From positions 1 through 7,262 of the forward strand of contig JAQGNC010000098.1 in NCBI GenBank assembly GCA_028292065.1: DNA of 7,262 nucleotides. Direction: 5' to 3'. A model generated the notes under the pieces. It saw only the letters and a list, made by a program, of their open reading frames with translations, did not search any database and had not been told where the DNA came from. Position 1 is the first letter of the stretch. The number at the start of each line of letters is the position of its first letter. This document shows positions 1-5,424 of the stretch, piece by piece. A program made the translations under genes and the position numbers. The DNA is from Betaproteobacteria bacterium (GTDB lineage: Bacteria > Pseudomonadota > Gammaproteobacteria > Burkholderiales > SG8-41).

Positions 1-236
1 GCCTGCGGCGAGAGCACCACGCCGTTGCCGATGTAGCACGCGACTTTTTCGCGCAGGATGCCCGACGGGATGAGGTGCAGCACCGTCTTGCGCCCCGCGA
101 TGACGAGCGTGTGCCCCGCGTTGTGGCCGCCCTGGAAGCGCACCACGCCCTGCGCGTGATCGGTCAGCCAGTCGACGATTTTTCCTTTGCCTTCGTCCCC
201 CCACTGGGTGCCGACGACGACTACGTTCTTAGCCAT
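1..236 (-). CDS. purA: Adenylosuccinate synthetase PurA, N-terminal part (runs off the window)
   Basis: PurA joins IMP and aspartate using GTP to give adenylosuccinate, the first committed step from IMP to AMP, in the cytoplasm. The 78 complete codons seen here start MAKNVVVVGTQWGDEGKGK. They contain the family's glycine-rich nucleotide loop GDEGKGK (residues 13-19) and the GGHNAGHT motif (36-43). Asp14 and His42 correspond to the catalytic Asp13 and His41 of the E. coli enzyme, and Lys17 to Lys16. About four fifths of a normal 430-residue protein lies beyond coordinate 1. The ATG at 236-234 lies only six bases after the hisZ stop, so the two genes are surely co-transcribed and probably translationally coupled. 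No frameshift is visible and the residues shown are typical of the family. Identity is close to certain. Confidence 0.97.
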   Translation of the reverse strand, partial: MAKNVVVVGTQWGDEGKGKIVDWLTDHAQGVVRFQGGHNAGHTLVIAGRKTVLHLIPSGILREKVACYIGNGVVLSPQ

Positions 237-246
237 ATAACCTCAG
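237..246 (-). promoter_or_regulatory. purA ribosome-binding site overlapping the hisZ stop codon
   Basis: On the minus strand the hisZ stop TGA runs straight into GG, giving GAGG at 244-241, four bases before the purA ATG. The ribosome that ends hisZ therefore covers the purA ribosome-binding site, which fits coupled translation. The spacing is short but workable. Confidence 0.6.
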
Positions 247-1400
247 AGTTTCTCAAGCAGCCATTTGCCCTGGCGGCGCACCAGCCGGCGATCGCAACCG
301 CTGTCGCCTCCGGCTTGCGCGTGCCCTGGTAGATCGACCACGACGGCGGTGCCGCGGCCTCGAAGCCCGGCGATGCGCCGCTGCAGCGCTGCATCGTCGG
401 GCGCGTACGGCGCGAGCACGCACGCCCGCGCGCGCTCGACCGGCCCCAGCGCCGCAAGCTCGCGCAAATCCATGCTGAAGCCGGTGGCCGGTCGCGCGCG
501 TCCGAATGCCTTGCCGACTTCGTCGTAACGCCCGCCGCGCCCGACCGCGGAAGACTGGCCCTGTGCGTACGCCGCGAACACGACGCCGCTGTGATAGTGA
601 TATCCGCGCAGCTCGGCGAGATCGAAGCAGCGGATCTGCGCCACCTCGCTCAACCGCTCCGACAGCGCTTTGAGGTCGTCGAGCGCGGCCTTGATCTCGG
701 GATGGGCTGGCAGGCGGCGCGCCGCGTCCTTCAGCACTTCGGCCCCGCCGTAGAGCTCGGGCAGCGCAGCGAACGCCTGCGCCGCCGCGCGCGGCAGTTT
801 CCTGGTGAGCTCGCGCACCGCGGGCGCGTCCTTCACCTGCATCGCGCCGAAAAGCTCCGATTCGGTGTCCGGCGGCAGCTTCGCGCGCCTCACCAGCGCG
901 CGGAAGATGCCGACGTGTCCGATGTCGAGATACACGTCCGCCACACCCGCCGCTTCGAGCGAGCGCATCATGAGCTGCTGGATCTCGACGTCGCTCTCGA
1001 TTCCGGGATGGCCGTAAATCTCGGCGCCGATCTGCAGCGGCTCGCGGGTGCGGTTCATGCCGTTCGGCAGCGTGTGGAGCACGCTGCCGGCGTAGCACAG
1101 GCGCGTCACCCCGCGGCGGTTGAGCAGGTGTGCGTCGATGCGCGCGACCTGCGGCGCGATGTCGGCGCGCAAGCCCAGCATGCGTCCGGAAAGCTGGTCG
1201 ACGAGCTTGAAAGTCTGCAGATCGAGATCGTGACCGGTGCCGGTCAGCAGCGAATCGACGTACTCGAGCAGCGGCGGCATGACGAGCTCATAGCCGTGCA
1301 CCTGGAACAGATCGAGGATGTCGCGGCGCAGGCGCTCGATGCGGCACGCCTGGGCCGGCAGGATATCCTCGATGTACTCCGGGAGGAGCCAGGCGCGCAT
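243..1400 (-). CDS. hisZ: ATP phosphoribosyltransferase regulatory subunit HisZ
   Basis: HisZ is a catalytically inactive paralogue of histidyl-tRNA synthetase. It assembles with the short form of HisG to make the first enzyme of histidine synthesis and carries its histidine feedback control. The 385-residue product opens with RAWLLPEYIEDILP, the usual HisZ start. It has the motif-2-like stretch RLCYAGSVLHTLPNG followed by TREPLQIGAEIYG (about 100-130), AVGRGGRYDE (285-294) and the motif-3-like ATGFSMDL (305-312). Length matches the family, and there is no C-terminal anticodon-binding domain as in true HisRS. The ATG at 1400 is chosen because it gives the conserved N-terminus, although no good Shine-Dalgarno precedes it. 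A perfect TATAAT lies about 30 bases upstream. Presence of hisZ implies a short-form hisG elsewhere in the genome (inference). Confidence 0.95.
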   Translation of the reverse strand: MRAWLLPEYIEDILPAQACRIERLRRDILDLFQVHGYELVMPPLLEYVDSLLTGTGHDLDLQTFKLVDQLSGRMLGLRADIAPQVARIDAHLLNRRGVTRLCYAGSVLHTLPNGMNRTREPLQIGAEIYGHPGIESDVEIQQLMMRSLEAAGVADVYLDIGHVGIFRALVRRAKLPPDTESELFGAMQVKDAPAVRELTRKLPRAAAQAFAALPELYGGAEVLKDAARRLPAHPEIKAALDDLKALSERLSEVAQIRCFDLAELRGYHYHSGVVFAAYAQGQSSAVGRGGRYDEVGKAFGRARPATGFSMDLRELAALGPVERARACVLAPYAPDDAALQRRIAGLRGRGTAVVVDLPGHAQAGGDSGCDRRLVRRQGKWLLEKL

Positions 1401-1429
1401 GAGCTGAAAATCCAGTGTGAAACCGCGGA

Positions 1430-1460
1430 ATTATAGAGGAAACGCGCGACTTTGCTTCAG
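1430..1460 (-). promoter_or_regulatory. Candidate sigma-70 promoter for hisZ-purA
   Basis: The 64-base gap between the DUF2065 stop and the hisZ ATG contains a perfect minus-strand TATAAT (1435-1430). A GC-rich stretch, TCCGCGG, follows it where the discriminator would lie. The best -35 match is CTGAAG (1460-1455), three of six with a 19-base spacer, so the -35 is poor. Transcription would begin near 1423 and leave a leader of about 23 bases before hisZ. A full-consensus -10 in otherwise GC-rich DNA is the main evidence. This would let hisZ-purA be expressed apart from the hfq-hfl genes. Confidence 0.5.
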
Positions 1461-1464
1461 CGCA

Positions 1465-1653
1465 TCACTGCCGCGCGACGTAGAGCAGCAGCAGGCCGGC
1501 CAGCATCGAGGTGAGCCCGATGAAACGGATCTGGCCGTCGCTCATTTCGGTGAGGCGCCGGAAGGTCTCGCGCCACAATGAAGGCACCAGGAAAGGCAGC
1601 ACCCCTTCGATCACCAGCATCAACGCAAGGGCCGTCAGCAGGGTGTTGCTCAT
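1465..1653 (-). CDS. yjeT: DUF2065 / YjeT-family small inner-membrane protein
   Basis: This is a 62-residue protein of unknown function. It has two hydrophobic segments, about residues 5-24 (TALALMLVIEGVLPFLVPSL) and 42-59 (ending MLAGLLLLYVA). Between them lies a short polar loop with WRETFRRLTEMSDGQIRFIG. The pattern, length and place match the DUF2065 family, whose E. coli member YjeT also lies between hflC and purA. The basic loop after the first helix suggests a cytoplasmic loop with both ends outside (inference from the positive-inside rule). The ATG at 1653 is preceded by a modest GGGAAG eight bases upstream. A longer frame at 1457-1687 is a different reading frame with no membrane pattern, and is rejected. 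Constant linkage to hflKC hints at a role near the FtsH-HflKC complex, but that is unproven. Confidence 0.9.
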   Translation of the reverse strand: MSNTLLTALALMLVIEGVLPFLVPSLWRETFRRLTEMSDGQIRFIGLTSMLAGLLLLYVARQ

Positions 1654-1711
1654 GTGTGCCGCTTCCCGTCGACGCCGAACGTCCCATGCCTGACGCTTTG
1701 GAGCTGCGGCT

Positions 1712-2590
1712 CTATTTGCCCGCCTTGCCGCCCGACCTCAAGTACTTGAAGAATTCGGAATTCGGCTCGAGCACGAGCACGTCGTTCTTGCTCTTGAAGC
1801 TCTGCCGGTACGCTTCCATGCTGCGGTAGAAGGCGTAGAACTCGGGATTGGTCTGGGTCGCGCCGGCGTAGATCGCGGTCGCCTTCGCGTCGCCGTCACC
1901 CTTGATCTTCTGCGCGTCGCGATACGCCTGCGCGAGGATGACCTCGCGCTGGCGGTCGGCGTCGGCGCGGATCTTCTCGGACTCGGCCGAGCCGGTCGAG
2001 CGCAGCTCGTTGGCGACGCGTTTGCGCTCCGCTTCCATCCGCCGGTACACCGACTCGCTCACTTCCTGCGGCAGGTCGACGCGTTTCATGCGGACATCGA
2101 GCACCTGCACACCGATCTTGGACGCGTCCTCGTTCGCACGCTGGCGCATGAGCTCCATGATCTTGTCGCGCTCGCCGGACACCACTTCGTGCACGGTGCG
2201 GTTGCCGAACTCGGCGCGCAGGCTGTCGTTGATCGTCTGCAGGAGCCGGGTGCGCGCTCGCGCTTCGTCCCCGCCCACCGAGACGTAGTAGTTGCGAACG
2301 TCGATGATCCGACACTTCACGAACAGGTCGACCAGGACGTTCTTCTTCTCGGACGTGAGAAAGCGCTCGGGCTCGGCGCTGTCGATCGTCAGGATGCGCG
2401 TGTCGAAAAACCGCACGTTGTCGAGCAGGGGAATCTTCAGGTACAGGCCGGGCTCGCGTTTGACGTCCACGACTTCGCCGAGGCGAAACACGATCGCGTT
2501 CTGACGCTGGTCGACCACGAACAGCGACAGCGATGCCACGATGAGAACGACGACGATACCGACGACGACGGCGCCGAGGTTACGATTCAT
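1712..2590 (-). CDS. hflC: HflC, SPFH-domain partner of FtsH
   Basis: HflC pairs with HflK to form a large membrane-anchored cage that encloses FtsH and controls its access to membrane-protein substrates. The 292 residues show one N-terminal transmembrane helix (about 5-26), then the SPFH/band-7 domain beginning VVDQRQNAIVFRLGEVV and containing EPGLYLKIPL. A long charged helix follows (about 170-240: RRMEAERKRVANELR, then AEKIRADADRQRE-like repeats). The tail has the conserved NPEFYAFYRSMEAYR and ends near LEPNSEFFKYLRS. Length and domain order are normal. The start has a good ribosome-binding site, AGGGAG at 2604-2599, eight bases upstream. The preceding 35 bases are an imperfect copy of the hflK stop region (see the repeat entry), so hflC does not overlap hflK directly as usual. 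Confidence 0.97.
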   Translation of the reverse strand: MNRNLGAVVVGIVVVLIVASLSLFVVDQRQNAIVFRLGEVVDVKREPGLYLKIPLLDNVRFFDTRILTIDSAEPERFLTSEKKNVLVDLFVKCRIIDVRNYYVSVGGDEARARTRLLQTINDSLRAEFGNRTVHEVVSGERDKIMELMRQRANEDASKIGVQVLDVRMKRVDLPQEVSESVYRRMEAERKRVANELRSTGSAESEKIRADADRQREVILAQAYRDAQKIKGDGDAKATAIYAGATQTNPEFYAFYRSMEAYRQSFKSKNDVLVLEPNSEFFKYLRSGGKAGK

Positions 2591-2639
2591 CAGCGGGACT
2601 CCCTGCGGTTAGCGCGACGGTTCATCAGCGCGACTCCCT
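2582..2639 (-). repeat. 35-base-period duplication of the hflK/hflC stop-start junction
   Basis: The stretch 2639-2617 (minus strand, beginning AGGGAGTCGCGCTGATG) recurs at 2604-2582 (beginning AGGGAGTCCCGCTGATG). The copies match at 21 of 23 bases. Each copy carries a Shine-Dalgarno AGGGAG, a RESR-stop coding end, an overlapping TGATG, and a start encoding Met-Asn-Arg. The first copy is the true hflK end and the second is the true hflC start. Both mismatches (TCG/TCC and AAC/AAT) are silent in the frames that matter. The simplest reading is an old tandem duplication across the junction. Confidence 0.8.
2590..2625 (-). CDS. Possible 11-codon mini-ORF bridging hflK and hflC
   Basis: The frame opens at an ATG that shares its A with the hflK stop (TGATG). 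It reads MNRRANRRESR and closes with a TGA that shares its A with the hflC start (a second TGATG). It has its own AGGGAG eight bases upstream, supplied by the last codons of hflK. It is a very basic peptide (five Arg). It has no recognisable function as a protein and may serve only to pass ribosomes from hflK to hflC. Whether it is translated cannot be seen from sequence. The start, ribosome-binding site and silent changes relative to the parent copies favour translation. It could equally be a passive by-product of the duplication. Confidence 0.4.
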   Translation of the reverse strand: MNRRANRRESR

Positions 2640-3803
2640 ATCCCGGCTGCGAAACGCTTCGCGGCTGCGTGCGGTGGTCGGCTCCTGCGGCGCGGCCGCT
2701 TCGGCCGGCGCTTTCGGCGCTTCGACCGCCGCGCCCGGCGGCGTCGTCTGCATCAGCTTGTCGAGCGGCAGATAGAGCAGGTTGTTGCCGCCTTTCTGGT
2801 CGACGAGAACCTTGCTCGAATTCGAGAGGATCTCCTGCATGGCCTCTATATACAGGCGGTCACGCGTGACCTGCGGGGCTTTGCTGTACTCGGTGACGAT
2901 CTGGCGGAAGCGCGACGCATCGCCTTCGGCGCGCTCGATCACGCGCTGGCGATAGCCTTCGGACTCCTCGTTCAGACGCGCGGCCATGCCTCGCGCTTTC
3001 GGGATGACGTCGTTCGCATACGCCTGGCCTTCGTTTTTCTGGCGCTCGCGGTCCTGGCTCGCGCGCACCGCATCGTCGAACGCCGCCTGTACCTGCTCGG
3101 GCGGCTGTGCATTCTGCATGGTGACCTTGCTGATGTTGATGCCGGTGCCGTAGCGGTCGAGGATCGCCTGCATCAGTTTGTGCGAGCGCGAAGCGACTTC
3201 GGCGCGACCTTCGTACAGCACGAAGTCCATGCTGCTCTTGCCCACGATCTCGCGCACCGCGGTCTCGGCGGCCTGGAGCACGGTCTCGTCGGGCTCGCGG
3301 CTGTTGAAGAGGTAATCGGCGGGGCTTTTCAGGACGTACTGCACCGCGAACTGCACGTCGATGATGTTCTCGTCGTCGGTCAGCATCAGCGACTCTTTGA
3401 GGACCTTGCTCTTGACGTTGTTGCGATAGCCGACTTCGACCGTGCGCACGCCGAGCAGGTTGACCACTTCCGCCGATTCGATGGGGTAAGGCAGGTGCCA
3501 GCGCGGGCCGGGCATGGTGGTCTCGACCAGCTTGCCGAACCTGAGCACGACGCCGCGCTGGCCTTCAGGGACGATATAAAAGCCGCTCGCCAGCCACACG
3601 ATGACCACGAGCGCGGCGAGCAGCCCCAGCCCGCCGCTCATGCGGCGCGGGCTGCGGCTCCCGCCGCCGGCGCCATCGCCGCCGCGGCGGCCGAAGAGCG
3701 CTTCGAGCTTGCGGTTCAGATTGCGCCAGAGCTCTTCCAGGTCGGGAGGCCCCTGGTTGCCGCCGCCGGGACGGCGTCCCCAGTTCGGATCGTTGAGCGA
3801 CAT
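2625..3803 (-). CDS. hflK: HflK, SPFH-domain partner of FtsH
   Basis: HflK is the second subunit of the HflKC cage around FtsH. The 392-residue product begins MSLNDPNWGRRPGGGNQGPPDLEELW, the usual glycine-rich cytoplasmic head. A single transmembrane helix follows at about 57-76, then the SPFH domain starting YIVPEGQRGVVLRFGKLVE. The long helical part includes PEQVQAAFDDAVRASQDRE, and the protein ends with an Ala/Pro-rich tail and an Arg-rich terminus. I place the start at ATG 3803, not the in-frame ATG at 3872: the former gives the conserved head and has AGGGG seven bases upstream. The extra 23 residues of the longer form are unlike the family. A 108-base gap separates it from hflX. The stop overlaps the mini-ORF start. 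Confidence 0.96.
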   Translation of the reverse strand: MSLNDPNWGRRPGGGNQGPPDLEELWRNLNRKLEALFGRRGGDGAGGGSRSPRRMSGGLGLLAALVVIVWLASGFYIVPEGQRGVVLRFGKLVETTMPGPRWHLPYPIESAEVVNLLGVRTVEVGYRNNVKSKVLKESLMLTDDENIIDVQFAVQYVLKSPADYLFNSREPDETVLQAAETAVREIVGKSSMDFVLYEGRAEVASRSHKLMQAILDRYGTGINISKVTMQNAQPPEQVQAAFDDAVRASQDRERQKNEGQAYANDVIPKARGMAARLNEESEGYRQRVIERAEGDASRFRQIVTEYSKAPQVTRDRLYIEAMQEILSNSSKVLVDQKGGNNLLYLPLDKLMQTTPPGAAVEAPKAPAEAAAPQEPTTARSREAFRSRDRESR

Positions 3804-3911
3804 GAGCGCACCCCTAAACTTGAGCGAGCGTTGCCGCAGATAGTCGCGTGCCGAGCGTAACGTCGCTGACATGGAAGCCTTAAGAAACCGTTGACGAATG
3901 TGATGAGGGTG
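3804..3911 (-). other. hflX-hflK intergenic spacer
   Basis: This 108-base spacer is long for a tight operon. It contains the hflK ribosome-binding site (AGGGG at 3815-3811). It also has an 11-codon frame (3915-3880) whose ATG overlaps the hflX stop as ATGA, and an in-frame upstream ATG for hflK at 3872 preceded by AAGG. I find no convincing promoter pair and no hairpin followed by a T-run. Confidence 0.5.
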
Positions 3912-5051
3912 TCATGCCGCCGCAGGGCGTTGCGCAAGACGTTGATCTGGCGTGAGTGGCAGCGCGGCGGATGCGTGTTCTTCTAGCGCGAGACGAAGCG
4001 AATCGAGGCCCAGGCCGGCTTCCGCGCTGATCCAAATGCGCGCGATTTTACCATACTCGTCCCGCTCCACGCGGGGCTCGAGCTGCGTGAGATCGATCTT
4101 GTTCATGACGAGCACCTGCGGGATCGCATCGGCGCCGATCTCCGCGAGGACCACGTTCACCGCCTCGATCTGCGCGTCGCGGTCGGCGCTGCTGGCGTCG
4201 ACCACGTGCAGCAGCAGATCGGCGTGGACGGTCTCTTCCAGCGTCGCGCGAAACGCAGCGACGAGGGTGTGGGGAAGCTGTCGTATGAAACCGACTGTGT
4301 CCGATAGCACGATGGGCGTGTTGTTCTCGCTGCGGATGCGCCGTGTGGTGGTGTCGAGCGTCGCGAAAAGCTGGTCGGCTGCGTGTACGCCCGCTTGGGT
4401 GAGCCGGTTGAACAGCGTCGATTTGCCGGCATTGGTATAACCGACGAGCGACACCGAGAACACGTGCGCGCGCTCGCGCGCTCGGCGCTGCACCGCGCGC
4501 TGGGCCTGCATGCGCGCGAGCTTTTCCTTGAGCATCTTTACTCGCTTGCCGAGGAGCCGCCGGTCGGTCTCGAGCTGGGTTTCGCCCGGACCGCGCAGGC
4601 CGATACCGCCTTTTTGCCGCTCGAGGTGAGTCCATCCGCGGATGAGCCGCGTCGACAGACGCTCGAGCTGCGCGAGCTCGACTTGCACCTTGCCTTCATG
4701 GCTGCGCGCGCGCTGCGCGAAGATGTCGAGGATGAGGCTCGTGCGGTCGACGACCGGGCAATCCAGGCGCTTTTGCAGATTGCGCTCCTGGACCGGGGAC
4801 AGATCGTGATTGAAGATGGTGACGGAGGCCTTGCTTTCGGCGACCGCTTTCGCGATCTCCTCGACCTTGCCTTTGCCTGCGAAGAGCGCGGGGTCGGGGC
4901 GGTCGCGCTTGCCTTTGACGATCGTGAGCGTGCCGACGCCGGCGCTCGACGCGAGCTGTTTGGCTTCTTCGAGGCTTTCGGCGTAGCCGGTCTTGCCGAA
5001 ATCGAGACCGACCAGGACCGCCTGCCCGTTGCTACCTGGGCGATCGGACAT
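3912..5051 (-). CDS. hflX: HflX, ribosome-associated GTPase
   Basis: HflX binds the 50S subunit and splits stalled or heat-damaged 70S ribosomes using its GTPase cycle. The 379-residue product has the N-terminal HflX domain (about 12-110: VLVGLDFG, then LFAGKGKVEEI and IFNHDLSPVQERNLQ). A helical linker with GGIGLRGPGETQLETDRR follows (148-165). The G domain has the P-loop GYTNAGKS (204-211), DTVGF (251-255), NKID (317-320) and SAEAG (342-346). All key nucleotide-binding motifs are intact. The C-terminus is short, as in many Betaproteobacteria. ATG 5051 is chosen; a TTG directly before it would add only one residue. No Shine-Dalgarno is visible, but the ATG overlaps the TGA of a 7-codon frame that itself overlaps the hfq stop, so entry is probably by re-initiation. 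Confidence 0.96.
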   Translation of the reverse strand: MSDRPGSNGQAVLVGLDFGKTGYAESLEEAKQLASSAGVGTLTIVKGKRDRPDPALFAGKGKVEEIAKAVAESKASVTIFNHDLSPVQERNLQKRLDCPVVDRTSLILDIFAQRARSHEGKVQVELAQLERLSTRLIRGWTHLERQKGGIGLRGPGETQLETDRRLLGKRVKMLKEKLARMQAQRAVQRRARERAHVFSVSLVGYTNAGKSTLFNRLTQAGVHAADQLFATLDTTTRRIRSENNTPIVLSDTVGFIRQLPHTLVAAFRATLEETVHADLLLHVVDASSADRDAQIEAVNVVLAEIGADAIPQVLVMNKIDLTQLEPRVERDEYGKIARIWISAEAGLGLDSLRLALEEHASAALPLTPDQRLAQRPAAA

Positions 5052-5078
5052 CAAGAACTGAAGAGGTCAGACATCAAG
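5042..5078 (-). repeat. 23-base-period duplication of the hfq/hflX stop-start junction
   Basis: CTTGATGTCTGACC (5078-5065) recurs as CTTGATGTCCGATC (5055-5042), 12 of 14 bases. The first copy holds the hfq stop in TGATG and the second holds the hflX start in TGATG. Both read Met-Ser-Asp after the ATG, and the two differences (TCT/TCC, GAC/GAT) are silent. The repeat is short enough that chance cannot be excluded. Confidence 0.55.
5051..5074 (-). CDS. Possible 7-codon mini-ORF bridging hfq and hflX
   Basis: The ATG shares its A with the hfq stop, the frame reads MSDLFSS, and its TGA shares its A with the hflX ATG. It has no Shine-Dalgarno of its own, so translation would depend on ribosomes ending hfq. 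It resembles in design the mini-ORF between hflK and hflC. The peptide has no recognisable function. Translation is inferred only from its exact fit between the two genes. Confidence 0.3.
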   Translation of the reverse strand: MSDLFSS

Positions 5079-5313
5079 CGTCTGGGCTTTGGTCTGCCTG
5101 GAAGTTGACGGGACGCGCCGGGACTACGGTCGATATCGCGTGCTTGTATACCATTTGGGTCACCGTGTTCTTCAGCAACACCACGTACTGGTCGAAAGAA
5201 TCGATCTGGCCCTGCAGCTTGATGCCGTTTACGAGGTAAATCGAGACGGGGATGTGTTCCTTGCGCAGCGTATTCAGGAACGGGTCTTGTAGTAACTGCC
5301 CTTTATTGCTCAT
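5074..5313 (-). CDS. hfq: RNA chaperone Hfq
   Basis: Hfq is a hexameric Sm-like protein that pairs small RNAs with target mRNAs and protects RNA in the cytoplasm. The 79 residues contain the Sm1 region QDPFLNTLRKEHIPVSIYLV (9-28), NGIKLQGQIDSFDQYVVLLKN, and the Sm2 signature YKHAISTVVP (56-65) with the proximal-face Lys57 and His58. Tyr43 stands where E. coli has Phe42. The rim patch reads RKEH where E. coli has RRER, so it is less basic; I recall this as common in Betaproteobacteria. The C-terminal tail is only about 14 residues, much shorter than in E. coli. The ATG at 5313 has a clear GAGGG six bases upstream. The gene sits in the classic der-hfq-hflX order. Confidence 0.98.
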   Translation of the reverse strand: MSNKGQLLQDPFLNTLRKEHIPVSIYLVNGIKLQGQIDSFDQYVVLLKNTVTQMVYKHAISTVVPARPVNFQADQSPDA

Positions 5314-5347
5314 GATATACCCTCGCCGTTGTCATTTTGGGTTTGTC

Positions 5348-5377
5348 ACTGTATCTGATTTTCTGTCGTAATGCCAT
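5348..5377 (-). promoter_or_regulatory. Weak promoter candidate for hfq
   Basis: In the 111-base der-hfq gap, ATGGCA (5377-5372, four of six matches to TTGACA) and TACAGT (5353-5348, four of six to TATAAT) are 18 bases apart on the minus strand. The start would lie near 5341, giving a leader of about 28 bases. The gap is richer in A and T than the genes around it. The match is not strong, and no terminator hairpin follows der, so read-through from der is also likely. Confidence 0.25.
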
Positions 5378-5424
5378 TGAGTTAGCCGCGTTTTAAGAGG
5401 TGCTGGGACCGTTGTTGGAGAGCG

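Noticed and set aside
591..1436. Long plus-strand ORF of 281 codons opposite hisZ
   Set aside because: It lies entirely opposite a clear HisZ gene in GC-rich DNA, where antisense frames stay open by codon bias. The product is Arg/His/Asp-rich with no domain pattern.
1457..1687. 76-codon minus-strand frame overlapping the DUF2065 gene
   Set aside because: It is in another frame and lacks the two hydrophobic helices. The 62-codon frame matches DUF2065.
3180..3860. Plus-strand ORF of 226 codons opposite hflK
   Set aside because: Shadow frame. The Ala-rich stretches mirror the glycine-rich HflK head.
4383..5108. Plus-strand ORF of 241 codons opposite hflX and the hfq end
   Set aside because: Shadow of HflX codons. 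No family motif and no ribosome-binding context.
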